Below, in pieces: positions 1-11,147 of a DNA stretch of 64,000 nucleotides. The position numbers were made by a program, and so were the translations under genes. The first letter of the stretch is position 1; each line of letters starts with the position of its first letter. This stretch comes from Uranotaenia lowii (taxonomy: Eukaryota > Arthropoda > Insecta > Diptera > Culicidae): assembly GCF_029784155.1 (NCBI RefSeq), contig NC_073692.1:66907888-66971887 (forward strand), given 5' to 3'. A model generated the notes under the pieces. It saw only the letters and a list, made by a program, of their open reading frames with translations, had not been told where the DNA came from and ran no database searches.

Positions 1-606
1 TTAATTTTTTTTGGTGTTTGAAATTTTTGAAATTGTTTTGTTTTGGAATATTGAAATATTAAAATAAAACGAATAATAATAACGAATAAAAATCATTATA
101 ACATTTTCGGCCAAATTTAAAATATGAATTTGTGATAAAAATTCATAGAACTTAATATATTTGAGACTCAAAGGTTTAGACATTATTTTTAAGATTTCAT
201 TAGTATGGAGAAAAAACAACTTGAAAGGGTATACGATTTTGAACAGAATTGAGAATTCAAACTTAAATTATCGTTATCAAAAAATATAAATTTTGAAATC
301 TTTTTTTTTATTTACCAGAAATCAAAATGAGAACTAGAAAGCTGAATCGGAATGCTTGTAATAAAAAAAATTAAAAGAAATTTTATAATTGTATTATCTG
401 ACTACATCTCACGACCGATCGTTAAATTTTGTCAAAATTTAACTTATTTTTTTTTTTTTTCATCCGTTCATAAATTAAAATTTGTTGGTTTATTTATTCT
501 AAGGACCGGAAATATTTATCTACTTTAAATGATTGTTTTATGCGCATAAAAAACTAAATGAACCTCAATGGCTTTTAACGGATTTTCAAACCAAAAAAAA
601 TTAGCG
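1..606. other. A+T-rich non-coding DNA
   Basis: This stretch is rich in homopolymer A and T runs. The only open frame of note, on the minus strand at 1-219, is low-complexity in composition and resembles nothing I recognise. I see no gene, RNA or bounded repeat here. Confidence 0.6.
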
Positions 607-608
607 TA

Positions 609-1728
609 CAGTAGATTTTCGATTTTTTCACAGTCGAAAAAAATTTCACCGTGAATATGGCGAAACCGTGAATTGGGCGAAACTAAAAATTCAATTGGAA
701 AAAATTATTTTAATTGTCTTCAATCAATAATTTATAATATTTTCAGTGGTGGAAACGTTTTGTATCAATAAATTTTGATCATAAGATGTAATTATCAAAG
801 ATTAGTAAAAACAAATCTAGCAATTTCAAGATATTTTTTGATATGAAATTATTTAGAATATGCATCTCATTAAAGTCTACATCTAATCAAAGTGAATAAT
901 TAAGATTTTATGGAAATTTAACAGTCGTTATCTCTGATGTCGATTTTGAAAAAGAGTTCAAAGAAAAATGCAAAAATTTAATTTCGAATTTCAATATTTT
1001 AATTTTCACACATTTGATAAACTAAAAAGTTTACCTTTTAGAAAATATTTTAAAACTTGCTTGGTTTGTATTTTAAAGTGTGTTTCTCGAAATGTTTTTA
1101 TGGGCAGATAATGCTTTATTTTGCATATGTAGAAAAACAGAAATCTTATTCCTTTTTACACATTTTAATGCAAAGCTAGCAGAACTTCATTTTGATCTTC
1201 CAAAATTATCCATTGAGACAATACTAAAGGCTGTCCAATCAGGATTGCGCACCCCATCCTTTCAAATAAACAAGTTTAACAAATAAATCAGAGACACATA
1301 TATTTTTTCGAAAACGCTTAAATTCACCCACATTTTTTTTATGACTCGCATAATTAAAAAAGATTACGTTTTTAAAACGGCTACCCAAGCACAAATAACA
1401 ACACTAGCATTAGCGTGACGTTAAAATACTTATGACGATTATTACAAGTGTTTTTAAAATCCAAATGATTATACATCCAAAATAAGCAGTTCGAAGGCAC
1501 TTTCATATAATGAATTCAATACCTATGTATGTACCATAACGTAAACCATAAAAAATATCATGAACAAAGACGCTCTACGCTTTTGAAAGAAAATTAAGGT
1601 CTTGAGAATGGTTTCTGAATGATTTCTAAAAAAGCGTGATAAAATCGAAACAATAACCGTGATAATATCGAGCCTGAATATGGCGAGTATTTATAAAATC
1701 GAACAGTGATAAAATCGAGAAACTACTG
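609..1728. mobile_element. pogo/mariner-like TIR element, non-autonomous
   Basis: The left end starts CAGTAGATTTTCGATTTTTT and the right end, read in reverse complement, starts CAGTAGTTTCTCGATTTTAT. Both ends continue into related sequence that includes an inverted 'gaatatggcg' motif (left about 653, right about 1675). Each end is bordered by TA (607-608 and 1729-1730), the target duplicated by Tc1/mariner/pogo transposases. The element is 1.12 kb and contains only a short frame (1080-1286, 68 residues) with no transposase motif I can recognise. I infer a non-autonomous copy. Family assignment rests on the CAGT start and TA target only. Confidence 0.65.
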
Positions 1729-1730
1729 TA

Positions 1731-2900
1731 TTTGTAGAATTTTAAGAAAAAAAAAAAAAAAGTGATAAAGTCTCGTTTAGTTTTTTTTTTTTAAATAATT
1801 TATCTCTTGTATTATGCATTTTTATGATATGAAATTTTCAATGCATCTTTTAAATATTTCATCAGAACACATCGAAAGTATATTATTTATATAAGAATAG
1901 GTGTTTAGAAAGAATTGCACCAAAGTTTGAAATGATAAATTTTGTTAGGTTACAATGTACTCGTTTTGTAAATGTATTGATTCAGAAAAAAGAAAATCGC
2001 TTCCGTTTGCCAATAAAACAACGAAAATCTGTGGCGATGAGTTCTTATCAGGATACAATGTATTTTAGCGATCACCATTATTTGTAGTAAGGATAAAATG
2101 AAGTGCGGCTCTTTCAAACTTGGAAATTTCCTTAATTTGCAATTTTTGGCTCTTCTGTCTCAAAAGGTTGCCGACCGCTGTGCCAATGCGAAGATACCAT
2201 AGGCATTTTCAATTTTTTTTACATTTGGGTTTTACATTATTGGTCAAATTCAAGCGATATTTTGAAAATTTTTGATTTTGTTTAAATATTCTCAACATAA
2301 GAGCGTGAATACAAGCATGAGATTCCATTACAATTCCGTTTATATGCATATGATCACCTGTTGTTTACATCCAAAACAAACCACAAGCGCCACATTGAAT
2401 AACATTCAAGGCAACCTGCCTCACGAAGCACCAGTTTTGTTTAATGAAGATACTTTAAATTGCACCCTCATATCGTTGGTTCAGTAAAATTTAAAACACA
2501 TCGTGTCAATGTTCTATTCTGAACAAACGACAGGTTTGTCCACACGTCGTTCCAAGAACATTGTTTTTTTTCGTTTTCTACCGGATAAATATCTCGTGGC
2601 ACATGTCGTTATGACACTGTTCTAAAGACGAGTGTCGAGCAGTAGGAACAAAAAAAAACAAATGAATGATGAATAAATTATCATTTCTGAATCCTGGAAA
2701 ATGCGGGTGAGCAGGTGATTTACTTGCTCGTTTCAAGGCCTAGTTCAAAATGTGCGTCCGTTGGGTGACACGAGCTTCAGGTTTTTTTTTTCAATTTTGC
2801 TGCTTCTCAATGCAGCTTTTCGAATGTTCAACCGTTGAGCAGTAGCAAGGTTGAAAATTGATTCCAGTTTCTGTTCGAGGACTGGTCAGGCAGAAAGTGT
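1731..2900. other. Unassigned non-coding DNA
   Basis: This stretch is A+T-rich. From about 2500 it becomes less A+T-rich. A short motif near 2150-2185 ('ggctcttctgtctc' followed by 'gttgccga') recurs near 15048-15060, so part of it may be dispersed repeat. The 71-residue frame at 2272-2487 is not recognised. Confidence 0.4.
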
Positions 2901-2917
2901 CATTTGTCTTCTGGTAA

Positions 2918-3295
2918 TTGATGATCTATGATCTGACTGCAGCAGAAGAATGGCAGTTGTGTGAACTTTACAACGTGGAACCTAATCCATTTCTGCTGGT
3001 CCTGAATGGTGTTTTTTTTGGTTTAACGATCAAAACCAGTGTGGTGTTTTCAGAGAAAATTGGTTCGCTAATTGTTAAACAAGAAGAAATTCGAAACCAT
3101 TCTGACAGCTTCTGGTTAGCTTCATCAAAACATTTTAACGCCTCGTTTAACCAATACATTTTGAAGCTTCTGGTTGCTGATCCGCTTGAAAGCGAAAAAA
3201 TTAGAGCGGTTGGAAAAGCAAAAAAAATCAATAAAACCATGTCCCAGCTCCAGTTTCACTTTGTTTTTGCCTACCAGGAATTCTCCAAAAACTAA
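2918..3295 (+). CDS. Hypothetical 125-residue open frame
   Basis: The frame is unusually long for this neighbourhood and its composition is protein-like rather than Lys/Asn/Phe-biased: an acidic and aromatic start (DLTAAEEWQLCELYN), a hydrophobic stretch at about residues 24-45, and a Lys-rich C-terminal third. An AATAAA hexamer lies at about 3412, roughly 115 bases after the stop. I do not recognise the family and see no signal peptide or catalytic motif. It lies just left of duplication block A. The equivalent position in the second copy falls in the assembly gap, so conservation cannot be judged here. It may be a remnant of a degraded gene or chance. Confidence 0.2.
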   Translation: MMIYDLTAAEEWQLCELYNVEPNPFLLVLNGVFFGLTIKTSVVFSEKIGSLIVKQEEIRNHSDSFWLASSKHFNASFNQYILKLLVADPLESEKIRAVGKAKKINKTMSQLQFHFVFAYQEFSKN

Positions 3296-3631
3296 AGATA
3301 GCTGAAAACGGTCGCACTTAAATTGCTTTCATTCTTCACTTTCGTCTACTTTTCTATCTCTATCCATTCATTCATCGCAGCATCACTTGCAACCAGAGCC
3401 ACATTCTTTCCAATAAAATGGACATGACGCTGTGTGGCAAGATTGTTTTAAGAGAACCAAGCCGAAGAAACGAAAAAAAATCTCTGACATGCCCTTGTTT
3501 GTACCGAAACATTGATGGTCACCAAGGGCGCAATCGCACAATCTTCGCCGGAATCTAAGAAGAAAGTATTTCTAACAAGATGACACTTGAACGATACCGA
3601 GCTGTTCAAGTGCTGCTCTAAAGCCTTGATG

Positions 3632-3980
3632 AGACACGAAATAAAAACAAACCACCTGAATGGGAAAAAGTTCACCACACTAAAAAATGTTACCATTTGC
3701 GTGAAGCATGGTTCATTTGATGTCTAACATCGTAGGTTTTTTTCTCTCCTTTCTGTCGCCTGATGCGCAACGCATCAAACGGTAAAGTCAACATAAATTA
3801 TGCGGAGAGATGTGACATAAGTGGTTAAACATGCGATGTGCCTAGACTGCTGGAAAACATGATGATATCTGGCACCAAGTGTGTTTACTTTTTGTTTGGT
3901 GGTCTAGTTGATGGAATTATTTTTCTACCTATTACTGTTATTCTTGTTTTTTTTTTTTTCATTATAAATGATAATTATTG
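3632..3980. repeat. Segmental duplication block A, copy 1
   Basis: This block is nearly identical to 40615-40960 in the same orientation. Shared landmarks include 'acacgaaataaaaacaaacc', the hairpin-like GATGCGCAACGCATC, and 'gatatctggcaccaagtgtg'. Similarity fades in the T-rich tract after about 3950. No frame is maintained in both copies, so I treat it as duplicated non-coding DNA. Confidence 0.8.
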
Positions 3981-4007
3981 AAAATAATTCTTAAAATTCC
4001 AAAAGTA

Positions 4008-5699
4008 CCGTAAACTGGGGGAACTTTGATCACCTTTATCATTCATTTTTGAATATTTTGGAAGGGGTTAATTTTTCGTACAACCTAAAAGCTTTAAAAC
4101 ACTTACTGAGTTGAGAAGTATTAAACATGATCATTGATTGCAGTTAATTAAAACGACATTGGTGGTAATAATAAAATGTTTGTTAAAAAACCAGACTTCG
4201 AGTTTCGGGGTAACTTTGATCACTATGGTTTTTACGTATCTCAACATCTTCAAATTTATTGCTTTGATGCCATTTAGCAAATAGAGCTCAAAACATCGAT
4301 AACTGTAATATTTTGTTTGGACTCAATTGAATTTTTCAACGTTTTCTTTCAAAAACAAATATACTCAAAAAGTGGACAATGTTGCTGCATACATTTAGGG
4401 GCAAAAATTTTAAACATTTTTCAATGTTTTTTGGCCTTAGGGAATTGAGTGAAGGTAAAATTTCATTTGTTTTTACAAATGAAATTTTACCTTCACGCAA
4501 TTCCCTAAGTCTTCGCACTATTCCTATGTTCTTTTTTTCTTCAAACTTAACCATTTGAAAGGGTTTTAACCATTTTTTTCTATGCGGACTTTTTCATGGG
4601 AAATGACCGTTTTTTTTTCAACATCCAAAAATTATCATCAAATGACCACAACAATAACACTTAAACTAAACCTTAACCAAGAAAAATGTTGAACTTTTGA
4701 ACAATAAATAACCCATTTGCTCCTAAATGCTTAAATTTGATCAGGAGCTATGTTTGTTTGTGAACCTTAAAAAAACCAGATATTTTAAGATTTTTAAATT
4801 ACATGTTTAATAACTGTTAAAATCTCTCAGTGTAGTTGCTTAAATTGAGCATACTTTATGAGTAACGCTATCTTGACACAAGTTCTGACAGAAAATAGGA
4901 GGAAGATAAAGAAAGAAGTAAAACGCAAAAATAAGTAGGAGAAGAAAGAATAAGTAGGAGAAGGAAAGTTATAAGTAGAGGGAAAAGTGAAATAGTTTTG
5001 CAAAAGTGCTTAATCACGTTTTCTAGTGGCGCTCGTTGGCTATAAAAATTGTTATAAATCGGCTGTGAAAACCTAAGAACATACTAAAAACTCCAACTAT
5101 CAGTTGAAACGTAAGTTGCTCAATTCAATTACAATTATAGAATAATTACAATTAGCGTTAAATCAGTTTCTCAGGTGAATTCAGGAATCCGATCTGAGTT
5201 TTCGTGCCAGGCGAAGTATTATCCATTAAACCTGAAATTACCTTGTTTGGAGCTACGAGAATCCAAAGTAAGCTTAATTCTTTTAAATCTTATTATTTTC
5301 ATATATATTAAAGCATACAGTTTAGAATTATCAGGTTTAACATCTCAAACATCCGCACACGCGTGGCTTGATAAAGTGCAAGTCAGGGAATAAAATTGTA
5401 AGTCGTTACCCATTATTACTTTAAAATTCGATTCTAATAAAATGCTCTTTTTAGTTTTGAGCTGTTTTTACACCCGATCTGCTGCCAAAATTTAGTTTCG
5501 GCCACCTATTCGAACAGTAACATTAAAAACCTCCTAATAAAAACCAAATTTAGCTTATTTGTAACTCAATTTATAGGCTTTCAAACGAAGTAAACAGTTT
5601 TCATATATTTTAACTTTATACTTATTTAATGATGACTATCTGCAAAAATTTCATGTTGATCAAAGTATCCCCGCTGATCAAAGATCCCACAGTTATCGG
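4008..5699. mobile_element. TIR element with 'gatcaaagt' ends
   Basis: The left end reads CCGTAAACTGGGGGAACTTT and the right end, in reverse complement, CCGATAACTGTGGGATCTTT. Both are followed by GATCA, and both are flanked by TA (4006-4007 and 5700-5701). The 1.69 kb interior has no transposase frame. Its 4480-4745 part is related to 59450-59690, so it is a dispersed family. A fold-back hairpin (4436-4509) lies inside. I infer a non-autonomous Tc1/mariner-type element. Confidence 0.65.
4436..4509. repeat. Near-perfect 35-base inverted repeat (hairpin)
   Basis: The arms 4436-4470 and 4475-4509 are reverse complements with one mismatch and a TTTT loop at 4471-4474. The diverged relative near 59470-59510 retains only the right-arm sequence, so the palindrome appears to be a local event inside this element. 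Confidence 0.85.
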
Positions 5700-5799
5700 T
5701 ATTCCATAATTGCATGATACAACCCATTTTTTGTCTCTTCAATCCAAAAGAAATCTCAACCTTTTAGAAAGAGTTTAAATTCCAAACATGTATATTAGC

Positions 5800-6300
5800 T
5801 TAGCTTGATTGACTACTTACATCCACCTTAAATCGTTAAATCCGAAATGCTGTTCTACTATAAAGATGTTTGTATGAGAAAAAAAATTTTTGTTGAAACT
5901 GATTTGAAAATGATTTGTTGAAACTTTACATGTTTAGTTGAGTTGAGTTTTCAGTTAAGGCAAAACGGTAATTTTTAAAGAACAACAAAATACATATAGC
6001 ATTTTGAACTCCACGATCACTGATGTGGCTCAGTAGAACGAATTCCACATCGCCAATGGTCGCTACTCCGTGATTGACCGAGGCCATCAATTTTGTACAA
6101 GGGTCAAAAGAATGGTACTTGGGATTAGTCCATTCTTAATGTACAAAACTGGTGCTCTCTCTTTGAACATCAATAACGGCGCCGGCCACGTCCTAGTATT
6201 CAATGGATTGTTAGGAAATTAGAGAAAGGGATGAAAGACATAAATTTGCGCTTTAGGGTCGAGGTCACCTCTGCATCCTAGCAAATAATTTTTTAAGGAG
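5800..6300 (+). mobile_element. SINE-like dispersed repeat, plus-strand copy
   Basis: This is related in inverted orientation to about 21570-21994. Shared landmarks in order are a TTAGCT-repeat start, 'catccaccttaaatcg', a tRNA-like segment 'tggctcagtagaac', 'gctactccgtgattga', 'ggccatcaattttg', and 'ataacggcgccg'. The A-box-like and weaker B-box-like motifs suggest a tRNA-derived SINE, but RNA polymerase III boxes are degenerate. Ends are approximate. Confidence 0.5.
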
Positions 6301-6846
6301 ATTGGGTAAAAAGATATTTCAATTCTAAACAGGTATATTCTATCAAAACTCCGGTATATTGCACAAGTACTTCCCAAGGGAAATAATCATGTCAGCAATT
6401 TGAGGCAACTTACAAGCAAGTTTATAATAGAAGGACATTTTCATCTTGTTTCTCATAGGGAATTATTTCTTCCACTATAGGAAAAAAGAATGACACTTTT
6501 AAATATTGAATCAAAATCCAAAGCGTTGTTCATTAAAAATATTAAATATAATCGAGAAAAGCTTAGTTCTTCTAGAAAAGGACACTTTCATTTGCTGATA
6601 GCTTATTTCCAAGTAATCGGACATTCCAAATTTTTACATCATTTTGTTGCCTAGCTAAAAAAAACTTCAAATATAATCGGTTAGAACGGATCTGAAATCG
6701 CGAAGAGTACATACAAGATTGCTCTTTTAAGGTTTTTAAAACACCGATAATCAAAGTTTTCATTTTGAAAATTGTGGTTTGTTTTCCACAGGAGCAGAGT
6801 CTTGCCAAATCATTTTATTTTTAACAAAACAACCAGCAAATACATA

Positions 6847-8330
6847 TGGGAGGGTGGGGAATTATGGGCCACTTTTTTCGTTGTTCCATAACTTCTTTAT
6901 TATAAAAGATAAAATGAAAATAAAAAATGGTATGGTTTTCTACATTTTCAAGGTATACTAAGGTATTTTTTTTTAAATTTTCAAACAGTTTTATTCCTAA
7001 AATTCTGACTGTTTGAAAAAAAGCAATATTTTTTGGATTTTGAAAAATGGTGGGGAATCGTGGGCCACAAAGCCAAATTGACCAAATAACATGAAAAGTT
7101 TGTGAGTTGACCCAAAACTGTGATTTCCTTATTCATTTCGTTATTTTAAAGCAATTTCAGATGATGCAATAAAAATAAGAGCTGTGTATGATCGCATAGA
7201 TTCCAAAACCTGGCTCGCGAACGTTTTGGCAAAATATCTTGTATAGGATGGACAAAATATTTTTCATAACTCTTCATTTGGCATAAGAAAACTTTACAGA
7301 TAGGAAAAACGTATTTGAGGTCTGAATGTGTATAAAAACATCAAAATATACTGTTGCGTTCAAAAAAGAATGAAATCGCGTGAAGCTGCACACCCACTTC
7401 CAACTTTGACAAGCTGCCATTTCTCTATCAATTTACAACATTCTTTGTGATAACATTTTGATTTTGTTAAAGAAAGAACAAGAATACATGGATTACGATG
7501 TTTTTCATACAAACATTCGTCCCAAAAAGAATGAAATCGACTGCTGGGCAATAATGAACCTGATTTTCTACCCGGCACCATTTTTGATCACGTTCATCGA
7601 TTTTGACGAAACTTGGCCTTGTAGTAGATCAAACATTTTTACATGTGTTGACCAAATTTCGAGGATTTTCAATGAAAATTGTCGAAGATATAGTAAGTTT
7701 AGTGAAGCAACTCCTAATTTCCCTTTTTACGGAAATAGCGCTATCTTTGTTTCCCTTCATTGTAAAGACTTCAAATTTTGTAGAGTGTAAGTTGGATAGT
7801 TGAACTAAATTGTGTGAAATTTTCATGAAAAAATATCAACCGAAAGAGAAATGGCAGCTTGTCAAAGTTGGAAGTGGGTGCGCAGCTTCACGCGATTTCA
7901 TTCTTTTTTGAACGCAACTGTAGGTGATTCAAAATGTGTGGCCCACGATTCCCCACAAGCTATGATTTGCAAATTGGTTTACTTTGTGTGACTTATTAAT
8001 GTTTCATCAAAAATTCCTCTTCCACGTGAAAGATCATGACAAAACTAAGATCATAAGCGTATGAGCAAATTTTTTTTATGCACTTTAGGTTCCCCATCGA
8101 TGAAATTAGCGGGTGTTTTTTAAATTATGTAAGTAAATTTTTCTATTTTTTTTTTAGCTTGATAAATAAAAGAAGCATATGATGCGTATTTCAGTCAACA
8201 ACATATAGGAATATATGCTCACGCAAAGCTACAACGATGACAGTTGGGTATAGATTTTCATCTCAACACACATCTGAGATATTTAAAGTGGCCCACGTTT
8301 CCCCATGGCCCACGATACCCCACTCTCCCC
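6847..8330. mobile_element. TIR element with 'gtggggaat...gggccac' ends
   Basis: The left end (TGGGAGGGTGGGGAATTATG) and the right end in reverse complement (GGGGAGAGTGGGGTATCGTG) are inverted repeats, both followed by GGCCA. Both are flanked by TA (6845-6846 and 8331-8332). Internal 'tggggaatcgtgggccac' motifs recur near 7050 and, inverted, near 7940. A second element is inserted at 7351-7920. A partial relative lies at 24371-24870. No transposase frame is visible. Confidence 0.65.
7351..7920. mobile_element. Tc1/mariner-type MITE with ~77-bp TIRs, nested
   Basis: The ends are long, nearly identical inverted repeats. The left begins CTGTTGCGTTCAAAAAAGAA and the right, in reverse complement, CAGTTGCGTTCAAAAAAGAA. 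They match for about 77 bases with very few differences. TA flanks both sides (7349-7350 and 7921-7922). The element is 570 bp and has no transposase. Its insertion splits the 6847-8330 element and is therefore the younger event. The 110-residue plus frame at 7458-7790 lies within it and is not recognised. Confidence 0.85.
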
Positions 8331-8341
8331 TATTTAAAAGT

Positions 8342-9680
8342 TTGTAAAATTAAATAAACCTTCGTATTAAATATTGATTTTAAAAAATATGTCCATTAAT
8401 GTTTAAAATTTTAGGCTAAATTTGTATAATGACGCCTTCAGTAACAAAAAAAAATGTACTTTAATCGATGAGAAAATCTTTGAACTGGCTCAAGAGTCTG
8501 GTATATTTAAATTGATTTGATTCAGGCATTGAATAAACTCATATACTTTGAAAATGCCTTCAATTAAAAAAAATGCTTTGCTGAAATCAAATAACCTCGG
8601 CCATCCTAACTCTTGCTTAGGTTTAAAAGATATTCATTTTTTAAATAAATCAATTTTTCAAAAATAAAAGTAAGTGATTGAAATTTTGCGCAAAAATCTG
8701 TATCTTAAAATCTTGAACCAAATTTCAGATTATAATTTGAAATAAGGCTCTTGAAAAAATTGCAATATTGGCCGTTTTGAAACTTTTTTTTTTCGCTGAA
8801 AAATTTACAGACGTTTATTTTTTGTCTTTATTTGAGAGGTTTTTAGCCGCAGGCTTGTTGACCTCAGTAAAAGTTGAACTAAACACTTAAGAATTACAAA
8901 TCATTATACAAACTTGATTCTTTGAAAAATTCTAACAATTTTTCTTCATTCACTGGATCATTGGAGAGTGCGTTGCGGATAGATTGGTCAATATCGTATG
9001 TTTCTCTGGTGCCATGGAAACCGGAACATTCAGTGATGATGTGTTCTACCGTCGTAAGTCTCGTGCTGCACATTTACAGAAGTTGTATTTTGAGACTACA
9101 AACAACTTTTGTTATACAAAAATCAACAAAGATGAAAAATATTTGATTCATCAAACAAAATATTCTAGGTAGCTTTTTAAATTAATCTTTTCGTACCAAG
9201 TTCGAGCATTTTTTTTTTTTTCAAAATCATTCCAACATCTTTGTTAAATTAAAAGCAGCATTTTTGTATTTTTTTTGTTCAAAACTAGCTACTTTATGAA
9301 ACTTTGTTTTCTAAGGCTTTGAAAATTATAATTTTTGGTTAGATGGGTAATTTTCTCGTTTTTATTGGTTTAATAGCTTTTCTTAGAGCAACATATTTTA
9401 AATCATTTAGTGAAAAAAAAATGTTAAAATAACTATTCGATGCAGTTTTATGAAAATTTAGTAAAGGCACAAGAAAGTTAATAATTTTAAGCAATGCACT
9501 TAAAATATGAAATTTTAAGTATTTTTTTGACTTTTTTTGCAAATATTTAGCATTTAAAATCAATTCCTTAAAAAAATCCTATGAATGACTTAAATTTTTT
9601 TCTTCATTTTATAAAGTTTTCAAAATAAACTTCAATTCTACTTCATATTTGTTAAAAGTCTGCAATCTCTTGAAATTTGA
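8342..9680. other. A+T-rich non-coding DNA
   Basis: Homopolymer-rich sequence. Two overlapping frames near 8922-9172 are short and unrecognised. I see no bounded repeat or RNA gene. Confidence 0.5.
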
Positions 9681-10560
9681 ATTCATAATCTTGTTTGTTC
9701 AACTCATTTACGAGCTAAATCTGAATTTGGAGTATCAAATCTGTTTCTTTTTTTTGAACCGGAAATTTCGATTTACAAATCTGTTTCCGATTTTATCAAT
9801 GCAATTCGATTTCTGAAGATTTCAGAAATAAAAAACATTTCTGAATCTTAATTCCATATCAGGATGTAAAACGGGAGCCAAAAAGTTTATTTTATGAATC
9901 TTTTTTCAGATTCTGATTTTTTTTGGGTTTAAATCGGAATTCATTCTGACTTGTGAATCTCAATAAATATAATGATATCGTTCAATAAATCTGATTCTGG
10001 GATTTCAATTCTGTATCGCCATTTTAAAGCTTCGCTAAGTTTGAATCCTGCATAGGAACCAAGGTTAAAGACTTCGAATCCAAATATAAAAAATAACTCA
10101 AAATAGTTTCTAGAATTCTCTTATTTTTATTTTTCGAAAAAATTATCTTAATATTGGAAATGTTTATAAATTTCGAAAATCAGGAATCAAATTAAAAATG
10201 AAATGCAAACCCAAACTTCAACCATGATTTAATAATATCTTTTTGTTGCTGATTTCTATTGATGTTTCGAAACAAAAATCAAGAATCCGTAATTGAATTT
10301 TGATTTAAATTTGAATAAAATAATTTAATTATTAAAATCTTATTTTAAATTTTCTATTCCGAACTGAATTTCAGTCAACTAGTGAGGGTTGCAGTTGAAG
10401 GCTAAAATCCTCTTCATATAAATATTTAACTACATTATCAAATGATTTTTTTTTTGTGTAAATCTGTGTCAGAATTCTTAATTAAGGATTTGATCTGAAT
10501 CAATATTGATACTCTTGAACTATTTTATGCAATCATCAAATACCTCACTAGCTTATTCTG
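9680..10560. repeat. Dispersed 'gaatctgaattc'-type repeat, copy 1
   Basis: This is a diverged relative of 38400-39240 in the same orientation. Shared landmarks are 'acgagctaaatctga', 'aaatctgtttccga', 'ttcgaaaatc', 'gaaatgcaaaccc' and 'ctcttgaa'. The offset, about 28.7 kb, differs from that of the collinear segmental duplication, so I treat it as an interspersed repeat. It is rich in degenerate gaat/ctga words. Confidence 0.45.
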
Positions 10561-10574
10561 GACTCTTGTGTGTG

Positions 10575-10640
10575 GAAGGGGTTGGGGCGTGTGTTTAACA
10601 CCCAAACTCACCCCCGCCTCCCCCCGTTCCTAGTGCCATG
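10575..10640 (-). repeat. G/C-run repeat end, minus-strand copy
   Basis: A short tract of C and G runs around 'gtttaacacccaaactc'. Its reverse complement resembles 41180-41245 ('ggaacgaggggg' followed by 'gtttgagggttaaaccccc'). It is probably the edge of a dispersed element whose limits I cannot place. Confidence 0.35.
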
Positions 10641-11147
10641 CTCAAAACTATGACAAATTTTATCACAAACTTAATTACGATTTTTTTACTATTCGTTTGA
10701 ATATAGAAATTTAAATAGAAAAAGAAATACCGAAAATTTAACGAAACAATTTAAGCATACGGTAATAAAAAATTTCTTATCTCGAGTCAAGAATTATCCT
10801 TTAGTATCCTGCCACGAAACATAATTCCAACAAATGGAAAGTTATCTAGTTTAAAATGCACTCTTTTTTCATCTTGTATCATGGCTCCGATTTTTAAACA
10901 ACCCAAATTTATTATTTTCAGGGATATGAAATTAAATTTAATTGTGGTTTTGGTTATAAGTTATGTTTTAAATTATTGGTGTTCAACATTTTTAACAGGC
11001 GGGCCCTATTTTGGAAATGAGATTTGCTCGCGGGCCAAACAAGTTATTTTTCTTTAATATTCCAAGAGAAAAAAATCAAGATACGCTATAATAATTAAAA
11101 ATGTCTGCATATGCCAGCTTCAAGCACAGATTCATCTTAGTAACAAA

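Noticed and set aside
7458..7803. Overlapping frames of 110 and 66 codons
   Set aside because: They lie inside the nested MITE and have no transposase motif. Another frame covers the opposite strand.
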